A stretch of DNA of 64,000 bases from Pseudidiomarina taiwanensis (GCF_003987435.1 NZ_PIQG01000002.1:248001-312000), one strand, 5' to 3'. Positions 1 to 9,476 are shown, counted from the stretch's first letter. The notes: generated from the letters alone by a model not told the origin. Numbers and translations are program-made.

Positions 1-259
1 AGAGGTTTATAAAGAATACTGTCGAGAAGTCTTGGCTAGTAGCGTATTTGCTTCTCTGAATCAAAGCTTGTGAAAAACCGCTGTTGATAAGACTTTGAGC
101 TACTGCTACGAAGATAGCGAGCATACCGACTAAGCCGAAACTTTCAGGGCCCAATATTCTTGCCATATAAGCGAGAACAAAAAACATTCCTGCCTGATTG
201 ACAAGTGTATCTAACAGCGTCCAAGACATGCCATGGACGGCTTTTTTTCTTAAAGACAT
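1..259 (-). CDS. Wzx-type polysaccharide flippase, N-terminal part (cut by window edge)
   Basis: The first 86 codons of an integral membrane protein start at an ATG at 257-259 and run off the left edge. The visible part begins MSLRKKAVHGMSWTLLDT and continues with two hydrophobic stretches and the motif ARILGPESFGLVGMLAIF. This is the usual start of RfbX/Wzx-type oligosaccharide flippases, which move lipid-linked repeat units across the inner membrane. Its place at the distal end of a polysaccharide operon fits. The C-terminal four fifths cannot be seen, so Wzx versus another MATE-like exporter rests on the N-terminus alone. Confidence 0.82.
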   Translation of the reverse strand, partial: MSLRKKAVHGMSWTLLDTLVNQAGMFFVLAYMARILGPESFGLVGMLAIFVAVAQSLINSGFSQALIQRSKYATSQDFSTVFFINL

Positions 260-279
260 TGTTATTGGTACCTTGGCGC

Positions 280-1068
280 TCAGGCACCGCAGTTGAATAA
301 ATCGAACATACCCTCTTTTAACGTTTCATTAAAAAAGTTAAGGTCCTCTACAGTGTCTATCTCTAGCCAACCACTCTCAACTGAAACCGCTTTGACCGGC
401 CAACCCAGATTGATAAGGTGTTGTAAAAAGCTAGTGAGGTACATATTGTTGAAATCTTTACCATCGTAATCTGCGTTACGATCCATGCCTTCCCATGTTT
501 TAACGAGCTCTCTTGCTTTATCAGCAGAAACTTTAATTAAGCCCATATATTGTCCTTGAATCTCATCATAGGAATTTGCCTTTTTACCAAGTTCTTTGAT
601 GAGATCACCTTCTAACTTCAGGGTTTCTGCGTCATCAAGTGGATTCTCCATGCGTAATGACCACAAGCGCTTCCACTCCTTGTCGATGGTTAAACAAATA
701 TCAGCTTTGGCTGCAAGGATAGCATCGAGAATCCGTTGTTCATAAACGATATCACCATAGGTAATTAACACATCAGAACTCCCGTCAAAAAGCTTTTTAG
801 CACACATCAGCGTGCTTACCATATTGGTTATCGCATAATCTGGATTCAAAATTTTTTTAACTCCTTTACGTACAAGCTTATCTTCTTGATAGCCCGCGAC
901 AAGAGTGATATCGGTAACTCCTGCAACTTTAAAAGCATCCAACTGATAGTCCACTAGCGATTTACCACATAGCTCAACCATACATTTCGGCTTATCATTC
1001 GTGTACGGTCGTAAGCGCGTGCCCTGACCAGCTGCGAGTATAATGACTCTAATTGAGTTACTACCCAT
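280..1068 (-). CDS. Nucleotidyltransferase, probable CTP:phosphoglutamine cytidylyltransferase
   Basis: A 262-residue nucleotidyltransferase with the signature LAAGQGTRLRP at residues 11-21 and the lysine-containing DKPKCMVEL just after it. It carries the segment NPLDDAETLKL followed by ELGKKANSYDEIQGQY. I associate this pattern with the phosphocholine/phosphoglutamine cytidylyltransferase group (Campylobacter Cj1416 type) rather than with RmlA. In that pathway the enzyme couples CTP to L-glutamine phosphate to give CDP-L-glutamine. The two genes upstream resemble the other two enzymes of that pathway and overlap or abut it, which supports the call. Its start overlaps the preceding stop by 8 bases. 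A phosphocholine cytidylyltransferase (LicC type) is the main alternative. Confidence 0.75.
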   Translation of the reverse strand: MGSNSIRVIILAAGQGTRLRPYTNDKPKCMVELCGKSLVDYQLDAFKVAGVTDITLVAGYQEDKLVRKGVKKILNPDYAITNMVSTLMCAKKLFDGSSDVLITYGDIVYEQRILDAILAAKADICLTIDKEWKRLWSLRMENPLDDAETLKLEGDLIKELGKKANSYDEIQGQYMGLIKVSADKARELVKTWEGMDRNADYDGKDFNNMYLTSFLQHLINLGWPVKAVSVESGWLEIDTVEDLNFFNETLKEGMFDLFNCGA

Positions 1069-1717
1069 TTGATTTCAAATCCTTGTCTTGAAAATTTTCA
1101 TTCTGAAAGTGAGCTTTAATAAGTGCTAGGTCGCTTGCCTTAAAAGGGTTTTCACGCTCGGGGTGCCACATAATACCGAGCCACCTTTTTTCCTTATGAC
1201 GAAACGCCTCTACGATATTATCTTCGGTGGTCGCCAACACTTCAAAAGTGTTTGGACAATCAACCCGCAATATCGCTTGATTATGATAAGAATTAACTTC
1301 ATCAAAATTGTGCTCGCGCGCCCATTGCCCATTCAGTATATGTATTGTCGCAACATGTCCCGAACAATCTCGAAGAAGGCCACCTGAAACATGAAATAAG
1401 AATTGCATCCCTCGACAAACACCTAACACAGGAAGATCATGACGGTCTGCGTATAAAAGCGCCTCCTTTTCAATGGCGTCGCGGAAAGGCGCCGAACCAA
1501 TATCATTACCGCCACTTAAAATTAAGCCGTCTATACCAATTTCAGCCAGAAAACCTGAAACATCAGTTAAATGGCTAGGTAGAACAATTGGTAAGAAACC
1601 GATTTGTTCTAGCAGCTCAGTCCACTTCGTATCGAGCGCATCGCGCCACTCTTCTCTTCCGGCGACTTTATCGTACCGTTGACTTATTGCGATAAGCTTT
1701 TTGGTAGCTTTAGTCAT
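1061..1717 (-). CDS. C26-family glutamine amidotransferase-like hydrolase, probable gamma-glutamyl-CDP-amidate hydrolase
   Basis: A 218-residue class I glutamine amidotransferase fold. The oxyanion-strand motif LILSGGNDIG is near residues 65-74, the nucleophile Cys101 lies in GVCRGMQ, and the catalytic His185 and Glu187 lie in MWHPERE. Peptidase C26 members hydrolyse gamma-glutamyl amides. In Campylobacter the homologous Cj1417 releases glutamate from CDP-L-glutamine to leave cytidine diphosphoramidate. The gene lies between a glutamine-kinase-like gene (TAATG overlap at 1715-1719) and a cytidylyltransferase (8-base overlap), so the three are almost certainly translated together. A generic PuuD-like hydrolase is possible but would not explain the neighbours. 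Confidence 0.78.
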   Translation of the reverse strand: MTKATKKLIAISQRYDKVAGREEWRDALDTKWTELLEQIGFLPIVLPSHLTDVSGFLAEIGIDGLILSGGNDIGSAPFRDAIEKEALLYADRHDLPVLGVCRGMQFLFHVSGGLLRDCSGHVATIHILNGQWAREHNFDEVNSYHNQAILRVDCPNTFEVLATTEDNIVEAFRHKEKRWLGIMWHPERENPFKASDLALIKAHFQNENFQDKDLKSNG

Positions 1718-4700
1718 TAACGCAAAGCTCGCATTACACTGTTTGCGGGATCGAGTTCTATCTCTTGAGCTTGAGAGAGCTGTTTGAACAATTGTTCACC
1801 GATGCCAATAGCCGCTGGTAAACCAAATTCAGCAGAACGAATAGCCATGTGGGAATTAGCGCCTCCATACATCGTAATCAACCCAGCAATTCCTTGTCCG
1901 AACAACCAATCATAGCCCGGGTCTGCTTGAGGAATAAGCACGACCTTATCTTGAACGTTCACATCATGCTGTTCTGTCCCGTGTAAATGCATACATTCTG
2001 CTATAACTCGTGTTGAACCAATAAAATTTGGTACTCCTGCACTAAGCTCAAAAGAATAAAAGTCATCTATACCGGTGAGTAATGGGGGCAACTCACATAA
2101 TGACGCGAGTTTACGTTGAACAGCATTTTTTCCCGCCTCTGCCTTTAAATGCTCAACTTGTTCACGCTTGCTTAGCGTTGACTCAGATAGCCCGAGCAGG
2201 TCATGAATGGACAGATTAGCGCAGTCTTCAACTGTTAAATCAAATTCAGAGGAAATATCACGTAACATATCTAATGCTTCAGAAAGATTTCGGCTGAAAA
2301 TGAATTTGGCCTTCTCTCGCCCTTCGATAGCATCGCGGAAAAACTGTTCAAACCTTTTGTCGGAGTATTCGAGTCCGAGAGAGCGAAGATTTTCAAAGAA
2401 TACGGTTCGCTCTTTTGTCCAACAACCGTAATCATCGGTTTGGTGATCACTATCCGCTTTTAATGCTGCATTAACAATTGGGCGAAGGAACTTTTCGGGG
2501 TCATCAAAATACGCCGGAGACGTAATATCGTATGTCCCTGGACGCAAATGCCCGTATCTTGCCACAAAGTCAGTCCAGCTCATAACCCCAGTTGCTGTGG
2601 CCTTAGCGTCATCGGTTAATTCGTGTGATACCGTTCTGACACTAGCCATAAATGAATCCATGGCAGCTTGAGTCAACCAACCCTCTTTAACCCCTTCTTT
2701 CAACAAAGTGGCGGCAACAAAACCACTGCGAGCAAGATGAGCAAAAGGTAAGGTACCAAACAGGCGACATTCATCTAGCAGTATACGTATATTGCGAATA
2801 GTTACCTGCATTTTCTGCTGTCTTTGAATTTCAATAGAGCGGCGGCTTTCAATGCGCTCTTGCAATTTTTGAACTTTTAATAAGTATTCATGAGTATGCT
2901 CAATCGCGTGGCGCGATACATTGAGCAAACCATGTCTTAATCTATCTACCAATTGTTCGGTCAAGCCACCTTCGTTTACTAAGCGGTGCTCCCAACGATG
3001 AAAACTCGGGCCCACACATGTAGGCAATACATCAAACTCTACTTTGTCATGGAGTTTTGGATTTAGTTTCAGATAATTGAGATAAAAGGAGACTAAAGTT
3101 TCTGCCTCGTGGTCATTTAAATTAACGGGCAAAAATGAGTTGAAGCTTGCTCTAACGTCCACGAAAGGCTTCCCCGCAAATGAGACCAATAGAGGTTGCG
3201 GACGGACATCCCTGTATCCGTACTCGGCACGTTGCGTCGCCCAAGTTTCATCCATAATCAAATATTTATAGAGGCTTTCGGCAAGCTTACCCGGATTCGT
3301 GCCGATGATCTCAGCTGGGTTCCAATCCGGCATGACACCATACAAAGGTATTTGACCAGCAATATGGTGGGCAGGTTTTGACAACTTATACCATAAATCT
3401 TCAGCGTGTTTTAAAACACCTAAGCATGCACGACTACTTGCTTCAATATCTGACTTTCTGACAGTTATGGGGCGTACCTGCAAAATATGAACAAGATTAC
3501 CTTTAGTCATAGCAAACTCAATGTCTAGAGAATCAAAACTAAGCAAGTCTTCAATCTCTTTAATCGCTTCAAGCAAAGGCAATAACTCAGGATTTGCAAT
3601 TTGAGCAGGGCTGGCTCCACGGCGTACGATAAGTGTCTTGTGCTCGTTATTGTTTCCTGCGGTAATACCGTCAGTTGAACCTGTCTCGTCATAGTTTACT
3701 ACATAGTAAGGCGCACCCTGCTCAAGCGTGCGAGTAAATGCAACACCACTTCGAATTACTCCACTCAACATCGGTTGCACCAATACTTGGTCGTCTGGTT
3801 GCTGATTCTGATACGAAGCGATAACTGCTTCTATAGCTGTTTCGAGGCCATTATTAGGATCAACACTCAAAATACTGGTATACGCACCTGCATTTGAATG
3901 AGTGAATGAGTCCTCGCTACGAGCACTTGAGCGGACAATTAACGAATGATTTTTAAACTTATCTCGAATACCCGAAATTAATGACGACTTTTCACACTCC
4001 CATTGAGACACATCAAAAGAAACTTGATCCTCGATTTGACTTTTCGTAACAATCTGCCGCAAACGAGATAATGTTTCAGCTTTGGTCCCTAACACGAAGC
4101 GGACTAAATCGAGATCCTCTCCTACTTCTGCCCAATCACCTTTAATATCTATCGCATCAACACCAAAACCGATAGAGCGCATAAATTCTACTAAGTCTGC
4201 AACCGTTGCTTCTTTATAGGTTTGGTGACCATCTTTCAACAACTCGATTAGCTGATTCAAAGCTTTGCCTTTAAGGCAAACAAGACCTACAAAAGTTCCA
4301 TTTGCTAAGTAGCGAGGCAACTCTCCAGCCCGTTGTAGTTTATTGCCTTGAACAAACACCAGCTCCGGTTTTTTAGTCGTTTTTGAACTTGCGGCCTTAA
4401 TCTGTGAACTATCCCAAGCTATTGAAATATCCGAGTGTGAATCCTTTAGCGCCTCCACTATTGAGCTTCTGAATAAAGTGTCGCCATAATATATAAATAC
4501 AGTACAATCTTCCGGTGTCTGAACCTTTTGACTCAATAAACCGAGAGCCGCTGAGTAAGCGCTTCCTGATGTCTCCCACAAATCGTTTACCACCAAGTTT
4601 TCACAAATACTTTTAAAATCCCCAGACCTATGACCATATCCGCTAACTAATGTTAACGAGGTTGCATTAACAGCTCTCTTTTGCCAGTTAAATACTGTAT

Positions 4701-4785
4701 CATTAAATACAACTCTCTTTGATGATGATGGCTCTGTTCCTTTATGGGGGGCTCCAGCTGACAACGCAATTGCAATAATTTTCAT
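1717..4785 (-). CDS. PEP-synthase-like L-glutamine kinase with an extra N-terminal nucleotidyltransferase-like domain
   Basis: A 1022-residue multidomain enzyme. Residues 1-250 look like a degenerate sugar-nucleotidyltransferase fold (LSAGAPHKG at 8-16 in place of the usual LAAGxGxR; YYGD at 99-102). An ATP-grasp domain follows, with IVRSSARSEDS at 283-293. The C-terminus is a PEP-utilising swivelling domain with the phosphohistidine motif GGANSHMAIR (His979). Campylobacter Cj1418 has the last two parts and makes L-glutamine phosphate, the first step of capsule phosphoramidate synthesis. From memory that enzyme is about 770 residues, so the extra N-terminal domain accounts for the length here. 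The downstream genes resemble the next two enzymes. The substrate is inferred from context. Confidence 0.75.
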   Translation of the reverse strand: MKIIAIALSAGAPHKGTEPSSSKRVVFNDTVFNWQKRAVNATSLTLVSGYGHRSGDFKSICENLVVNDLWETSGSAYSAALGLLSQKVQTPEDCTVFIYYGDTLFRSSIVEALKDSHSDISIAWDSSQIKAASSKTTKKPELVFVQGNKLQRAGELPRYLANGTFVGLVCLKGKALNQLIELLKDGHQTYKEATVADLVEFMRSIGFGVDAIDIKGDWAEVGEDLDLVRFVLGTKAETLSRLRQIVTKSQIEDQVSFDVSQWECEKSSLISGIRDKFKNHSLIVRSSARSEDSFTHSNAGAYTSILSVDPNNGLETAIEAVIASYQNQQPDDQVLVQPMLSGVIRSGVAFTRTLEQGAPYYVVNYDETGSTDGITAGNNNEHKTLIVRRGASPAQIANPELLPLLEAIKEIEDLLSFDSLDIEFAMTKGNLVHILQVRPITVRKSDIEASSRACLGVLKHAEDLWYKLSKPAHHIAGQIPLYGVMPDWNPAEIIGTNPGKLAESLYKYLIMDETWATQRAEYGYRDVRPQPLLVSFAGKPFVDVRASFNSFLPVNLNDHEAETLVSFYLNYLKLNPKLHDKVEFDVLPTCVGPSFHRWEHRLVNEGGLTEQLVDRLRHGLLNVSRHAIEHTHEYLLKVQKLQERIESRRSIEIQRQQKMQVTIRNIRILLDECRLFGTLPFAHLARSGFVAATLLKEGVKEGWLTQAAMDSFMASVRTVSHELTDDAKATATGVMSWTDFVARYGHLRPGTYDITSPAYFDDPEKFLRPIVNAALKADSDHQTDDYGCWTKERTVFFENLRSLGLEYSDKRFEQFFRDAIEGREKAKFIFSRNLSEALDMLRDISSEFDLTVEDCANLSIHDLLGLSESTLSKREQVEHLKAEAGKNAVQRKLASLCELPPLLTGIDDFYSFELSAGVPNFIGSTRVIAECMHLHGTEQHDVNVQDKVVLIPQADPGYDWLFGQGIAGLITMYGGANSHMAIRSAEFGLPAAIGIGEQLFKQLSQAQEIELDPANSVMRALR

Positions 4786-4903
4786 CTAGAATCCTTCCAA
4801 GTGCACGACGTAAAAAGCTGCCGGGCGCAATAATCACATATGTATGATATTTGTTGAATCATTTGCTATAAGGTGAAAATCTTAAAACCAAAAAATCGTA
4901 AAA

Positions 4904-5776
4904 TCACTCTGATTGAACGCCAATTAATTTCTCAATAACTTTATCTATCAATAGCTCATGCATAAAAAAGTACATCCGGCCTTGGTTATTATCTTGCTTT
5001 ATTGATGGCAAAGACGAGAGTTTATTACTGTTAATCGATCCCTGCATCGATATGGTACTAAGCATTTCAATGAGAGTCATAATCCTTAAACAGGGATCAT
5101 AATAAGTTAGGATAAGATTCTTTATCTGACTTGAGTTCAAGGTATTACGCTTTAGTTTGAGGGAAGGTACACTAAACTCTTTAGTAAAGAGAATATCTCC
5201 GGTATCAATACCCTCATTCATATAAAATATACTGTAACCTAAACGACGTCTGACCAGGTAAGACCAAAAGAAACAATCTGCACCCCGAATATCTGGGACT
5301 ATCCCTGGATGAATATGGATGAATTTAGCACCGGGAATTGCTAATATCTGTGCTGATAAGATACCACCACCGGAAAACAAAAAAGTTCTATTATCTTCAT
5401 TCTGCAATTTTTGCTTTAAAAATCCGTCATTTATATCTTTACAATAGATATCTTCTAATTCATTTTTTTCATAACTGCGAAAGCAATCTCTCAAATCTGC
5501 ATTTGTTAACCCGAAATCAGAAAGAAGAGTACGCCTCATATCGTTGAGCTCAGATTCACTGCTCAAAACGTCTTTGGTTTTTTTAATTATTGAAATGCTA
5601 TATCGAGCGAAGCGCCTACCCAACAAACGGGAAAGAATCTGTCCTTTCCTTCCTCGAGGAGCTTGAACAAGACGAATAATCTTATTCGGCTTAAAGCCAT
5701 TTTTTAAAAGCAATGATAAATATATTCGAGCCGGTACTGTATCAACAAAAATTAGGGTTAGAGGAAGCACATTCAT
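4904..5776 (-). CDS. Formyltransferase-fold protein of the polysaccharide cluster
   Basis: A 290-residue protein with a clear formyltransferase core in its second half: FSGGGILS, then FIHIHPGIVPDIRGADCF, then MNEGIDTGDILF. This matches the HPG...RG and D-T-G-D signatures of methionyl-tRNA and sugar-amine formyltransferases, which use 10-formyltetrahydrofolate. The usual N-terminal LIFFGT-type start is replaced by LIFVDTVPARIYL. In this context a sugar-amine N-formyltransferase is a reasonable guess, but the acceptor cannot be told. A 117-base gap separates it from the glutamine-kinase gene downstream, and 13 bases separate it from the gene upstream. Confidence 0.62.
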   Translation of the reverse strand: MNVLPLTLIFVDTVPARIYLSLLLKNGFKPNKIIRLVQAPRGRKGQILSRLLGRRFARYSISIIKKTKDVLSSESELNDMRRTLLSDFGLTNADLRDCFRSYEKNELEDIYCKDINDGFLKQKLQNEDNRTFLFSGGGILSAQILAIPGAKFIHIHPGIVPDIRGADCFFWSYLVRRRLGYSIFYMNEGIDTGDILFTKEFSVPSLKLKRNTLNSSQIKNLILTYYDPCLRIMTLIEMLSTISMQGSINSNKLSSLPSIKQDNNQGRMYFFMHELLIDKVIEKLIGVQSE

Positions 5777-5789
5777 TATATTTCACCTA

Positions 5790-6170
5790 TTAATCAATCC
5801 AGTCATTGATTGCTTCTCTAGCCTGAGCTAGGAGTAGCTCATGTTCTTCTTCACCAATCGCACCTTTCAACTTAATTAAATCTAATAACTTTAGATAGGA
5901 GTTTAAGTACTTAAAGTCTGATTCTTCCCAAGCTTTAGTTTTTAAAACGTTAAGCAATATTAGATAGTACTTCAAAGAAATTTCTAGGTCTGATTGTTTC
6001 CTCTTTAAGTCTTTGCTGTAAAAGGCGTACACCTTTTTAACTACATCAACTTTTTTACATAGAGCTTCAAGTATGCTTTTATCAATATTAGCCATAGCAT
6101 CATAGCTTCCCGAAATTGATGTTAAATAACCTTCAACATCAAATGGATCACCAAGGTCTAGCTCATTCAT
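5790..6170 (-). CDS. Small helical protein of unknown function
   Basis: A 126-residue acidic protein, predicted by eye to be mostly alpha-helical (long Leu/Lys/Glu-rich runs such as DLIKLKGAIGEEEHELLLAQ). No signal peptide, membrane segment or known motif is visible. It overlaps the upstream CDP-glycerol-type transferase gene by 8 bases and ends 13 bases before the formyltransferase-like gene, so it belongs to the operon. I do not recognise the family. Dense translational coupling and reading-frame integrity argue that it is real. Confidence 0.55.
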   Translation of the reverse strand: MNELDLGDPFDVEGYLTSISGSYDAMANIDKSILEALCKKVDVVKKVYAFYSKDLKRKQSDLEISLKYYLILLNVLKTKAWEESDFKYLNSYLKLLDLIKLKGAIGEEEHELLLAQAREAINDWID

Positions 6171-7485
6171 AATTTATTGCCTTCCTATTAGCTAGTGCAG
6201 ACTTGATGTCATTTATAATTTCTCGCGAGGGACTGTTATTGGAGTAGAATTCAGATGTGTAACTATCAAAATCTTTTTGACAAAATTTTCGGCTTATTTG
6301 GGTTGGTTCTAATAGTTCTAAAATGAAGGAAATAACTTCTTCTTCGCTTTCAGCTATCTGGTGGCTCTTAAATGCAATCTTACCGAACTCGTTGAGGAAG
6401 TTATCCTCCGATAATTCCGTTTTCTTTAGAAACAAAGCAGGCTTTTCTAGAAAGGCATACTCTACAATAAAAGAGCTACAATCATGAATGAGCGCGTCTG
6501 ACTCAATGAAAAGTTTTTCATACTCTCCAAGTTCCACTTGCGAGTTATCATTATTTTCCCAATACGAATAGTATTCTTCTGTTTTTCTTTGACCCCAATC
6601 TGGATGGTTATAAAGCTTCTCTTTTAGCAGTGGGTGTGGTTTAAATGCCCACTGAATCTCGTTCTTATATCGCGCTGAAATATCTCTAAGTAATTTCCCG
6701 AAAATCAGGAACGAAGATAGGCTCTTTGCCGAGTTCTCGATGCTATGATGAGGAGCGTATATAATACGTTTTTTCGTATCACCGACTTTCCTCCAAACTG
6801 ATCTTTCTAGTTCTCGGTGCGTTCGGGGATGGTCATAGAGCCGCTCTACAGCTGGGTATCCTGACAAACGCCCGTTCTTTCCTTTGCAAGTGGACCACTT
6901 AGCGTATTCATCATAAACATACTTATGTGGCCAATATATTCTCCACATAGCGTTGAGCATACGAGTGTTTAGTAGATCGCTTAATTTCCCTGCGTGCTCT
7001 GTAGCCATAAAATAATACGGGACATAACAACTTAAATAGTTTTTAAAAGCGCTTTCGTAATACTCTGTCAAAGTTAATTTATATGGATTAGTAAAAAAAA
7101 TTATGTGTGGAGCTAACTCATCAAGTCTAAGCCACTCGCCATTTGCCTTTCTCGATTTTGAAACCTTATAATTCTTAGATTCAAAGAAATTATAGGTGCT
7201 CTCCAATTCAGCCTCTAGTTCAGTAGAGCTAGCTTTAATATTTGGGCATACTAATATTTCGGGATCAAACAAGTCATCGTTCTGCATTCTACGAAACACA
7301 GTGTCAACTTTCCAAACGCTTCTATGAATTACTAAGAAAACAACTTTAATTTTTTTTCCAAGCATTAAATCCTTCTGAACACGCAGTAAGCTTCTATCTT
7401 GGCTGTACTTATCTAACTTGTATAAGCAATATGCCTGAAGTGGTTTCAGTAAGCGTTTTATACTTTTGGGTATATGCCTCTTCAT
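6163..7485 (-). CDS. CDP-glycerol glycerophosphotransferase-family protein
   Basis: A 440-residue protein. The C-terminal half has the features of the Glyphos_transf family: FKPHPLLKEKL, then LFIESDALIHDCSSFIVEYA, then EKPALFL. This family moves glycerol phosphate, ribitol phosphate or sometimes sugars from CDP- or nucleotide-linked donors to a polymer at the cytoplasmic membrane. The first 45 residues are basic and may bind membrane. The downstream genes make a CDP-linked phosphoramidate donor, so transfer of a CDP-activated group is conceivable. The donor is not visible from sequence. Confidence 0.68.
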   Translation of the reverse strand: MKRHIPKSIKRLLKPLQAYCLYKLDKYSQDRSLLRVQKDLMLGKKIKVVFLVIHRSVWKVDTVFRRMQNDDLFDPEILVCPNIKASSTELEAELESTYNFFESKNYKVSKSRKANGEWLRLDELAPHIIFFTNPYKLTLTEYYESAFKNYLSCYVPYYFMATEHAGKLSDLLNTRMLNAMWRIYWPHKYVYDEYAKWSTCKGKNGRLSGYPAVERLYDHPRTHRELERSVWRKVGDTKKRIIYAPHHSIENSAKSLSSFLIFGKLLRDISARYKNEIQWAFKPHPLLKEKLYNHPDWGQRKTEEYYSYWENNDNSQVELGEYEKLFIESDALIHDCSSFIVEYAFLEKPALFLKKTELSEDNFLNEFGKIAFKSHQIAESEEEVISFILELLEPTQISRKFCQKDFDSYTSEFYSNNSPSREIINDIKSALANRKAINYE

Positions 7486-7489
7486 AATG

Positions 7490-8611
7490 TCAATTTTTAT
7501 CGTTCACATGCGCTACTCCATCGCATAAAACCCTTATAACTTTTGAGCATTCTTCTTCCGATAGAACCGGACTTAACGGCAGACTTAAAATTGTTTTATG
7601 TATCGACTCAGTAATCGGAAAACTAAGCTTATTAAAATTATTATATGCTTGCTGCAAGTGCGGTGGCTTTGGATAGTGAATTATTGTTTCAATTCCTTTA
7701 GATCTCAAATACTCTTGCAACTCAGGCCGATGTTCATATCGAATAGTGAAAAGATGCCATACATGACTTTCTTGGTTTATCAAAAAAGGTACACCCACTA
7801 AATCACTTGGGATATTTGACAGATAATAATTCGCCAAATTACGCCGATGGCTAATTTCAACATCTAATCTCTTTAGCTTAACTCGAAGCATAGCTGCCTG
7901 AATTTCGTCTAACCGACTATTGACACCTTGGTATAAGTTTTCATATTTCTTGTGACTGCCATAGTTACCGAGTGCTCGAATCGTTTCAGACAGTTCAGAA
8001 TCGTTAGTAGTTACAACTCCTGCATCACCTAATGCACCAAGATTCTTTCCAGGATAGAAACTAAAGCCGGCGGCATGGCCCCAGCTTCCAGCTTTTCGAC
8101 CACCGATACTTGCTCCGTGAGCTTGCGCCGCATCTTCTAAAACGAGCAATTCATATTGTTGCGCGAGATTCATAATTTCTGGCATCGGGCATATCTGACC
8201 GTATAAGTGAACTGCCAAAATCGCTTTTGTATGCGGCGTTATTGCGGCAGCAGTTTTTCCCGGACACAAATTAAACGTGTTTTCATCCGGCTCGACTAGG
8301 ACTGGCTTCAAACGATTCTCTGTGATCGCCAATATACTTGCGATATAAGTATTCGCTGGAACAATTACCTCATCGCCGTCTTTTAATTTGCCGAGCTCTT
8401 TCCAAGCTCTCAAAGTAATCGTTAAAGCGTCTAATCCGTTCGCAACACCAATACAATGCTTAGTACCACAGTACGCAGCGAATTCTTTCTCGAAAGCCTT
8501 AACTTCATTACCTTGTATGTACCAGCCTGAGTCGATGACTCGTGTTGCAGCGGAAACTAGTTCGTCGCGATATTGAGCATTAACTTTCTTCAGATCTAAA
8601 AATGGAATCAT
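7490..8611 (-). CDS. PLP-dependent sugar aminotransferase (DegT/DnrJ/EryC1), FdtB/QdtB-like
   Basis: A 373-residue aminotransferase with [20 protein letters not shown] and the PLP-lysine motif [15 protein letters not shown]. With the FdtA-like isomerase and hexapeptide acetyltransferase directly upstream, the set matches the three enzymes that convert the RmlB product dTDP-4-keto-6-deoxyglucose into dTDP-Fuc3NAc or dTDP-Qui3NAc. This enzyme would aminate C3 of the 3-keto intermediate. The epimer made (galacto or gluco) cannot be decided by eye. It starts 2 bases after the stop of the acetyltransferase gene. Confidence 0.85.
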   Translation of the reverse strand: MIPFLDLKKVNAQYRDELVSAATRVIDSGWYIQGNEVKAFEKEFAAYCGTKHCIGVANGLDALTITLRAWKELGKLKDGDEVIVPANTYIASILAITENRLKPVLVEPDENTFNLCPGKTAAAITPHTKAILAVHLYGQICPMPEIMNLAQQYELLVLEDAAQAHGASIGGRKAGSWGHAAGFSFYPGKNLGALGDAGVVTTNDSELSETIRALGNYGSHKKYENLYQGVNSRLDEIQAAMLRVKLKRLDVEISHRRNLANYYLSNIPSDLVGVPFLINQESHVWHLFTIRYEHRPELQEYLRSKGIETIIHYPKPPHLQQAYNNFNKLSFPITESIHKTILSLPLSPVLSEEECSKVIRVLCDGVAHVNDKN

Positions 8612-8613
8612 GC

Positions 8614-9072
8614 TTATATATACCTTACAATGCGGGCTGGGTTGCCAATAACCACTGCTTTAGGCGGAACGTCCCGTGTAACCACTGCTCCGGCTCCTAC
8701 CATTGCTTCACTTCCAATCGTTATACCGGGAAGAATAGTCGCATTTGCACCGATACTTGCTTTCTTGCAGACTCTTACACCCGAAAACATTTCGGGATAT
8801 TGTTTTGATCGAGGATATCTATCATTGGTAAATGATACATTAGGCCCTATAAAAACATCATCTTCAATCAGGGTCCCATCCCACAATTGAACACCAGACT
8901 TCACAGTAACTCGATCACCAATTTGTACATCGCCCTCGATCAACGTCTGAGCGCAAATATTACAATTTCTACCTATAACAGCGCCCTTTAAAATTACGAC
9001 AAACTGCCAAACATTGGTACAATCACCAATAGAACATTCGGCTACGTCTGCTAGAGGATGTATGTAAATCAT
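8614..9072 (-). CDS. Left-handed beta-helix acetyltransferase, FdtC/QdtC-like
   Basis: A 152-residue protein built of hexapeptide repeats ([42 protein letters not shown]) and ending [10 protein letters not shown], typical of sugar N-acetyltransferases using acetyl-CoA. It sits between fdtA- and fdtB-like genes and overlaps fdtA by 4 bases (ATGA). It should acetylate the 3-amino group of the dTDP-3-amino-3,6-dideoxyhexose. The acceptor comes from context. Confidence 0.82.
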   Translation of the reverse strand: MIYIHPLADVAECSIGDCTNVWQFVVILKGAVIGRNCNICAQTLIEGDVQIGDRVTVKSGVQLWDGTLIEDDVFIGPNVSFTNDRYPRSKQYPEMFSGVRVCKKASIGANATILPGITIGSEAMVGAGAVVTRDVPPKAVVIGNPARIVRYI

Positions 9073-9476
9073 TGGCTCACCAGACTCATGAATTCATCAT
9101 AGTTGCGGACGTAGTCCAATTCGTCATAATGTTCGCTGGCTAGAACAAGCAAAACGCAATTTTCACTGAAATCATGCATTTCCCGCCAAACCATGTCCTG
9201 GATCATGAGACCTTTTGTAGGTGAATCTAACCATACTTCTTCTCGATGTTTACCGTTATCCAAAACCATGCGACATTTTCCCGCTAAACAGATAGCTATC
9301 TGCTTTAATTTTTTGTGTGCATGATAACCTCTACTGACACCTGATTCCGTACGGTAGATGTAATAAACGCGTTTTATATCGAAAGGAACAGCTTTATCTA
9401 GACCTATTTCAACTGCAACCAAGCCTCCTCGCTCATCTCCAAGAGTCTGGAAATCAACCCACTGCACCAAGCTCAT
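9069..9476 (-). CDS. dTDP-4-keto-6-deoxyhexose 3,4-ketoisomerase, FdtA/QdtA (WxcM-like cupin)
   Basis: A 135-residue cupin with [32 protein letters not shown] and [13 protein letters not shown], the pattern of the FdtA/QdtA/WxcM family. Members move the keto group of dTDP-4-keto-6-deoxyglucose from C4 to C3, the step before amination. The conserved histidine pair in the GYHAHKKL segment is present. The gene overlaps rmlC upstream and the acetyltransferase downstream by 4 bases each, so the three are translationally coupled. Confidence 0.86.
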   Translation of the reverse strand: MSLVQWVDFQTLGDERGGLVAVEIGLDKAVPFDIKRVYYIYRTESGVSRGYHAHKKLKQIAICLAGKCRMVLDNGKHREEVWLDSPTKGLMIQDMVWREMHDFSENCVLLVLASEHYDELDYVRNYDEFMSLVSQ

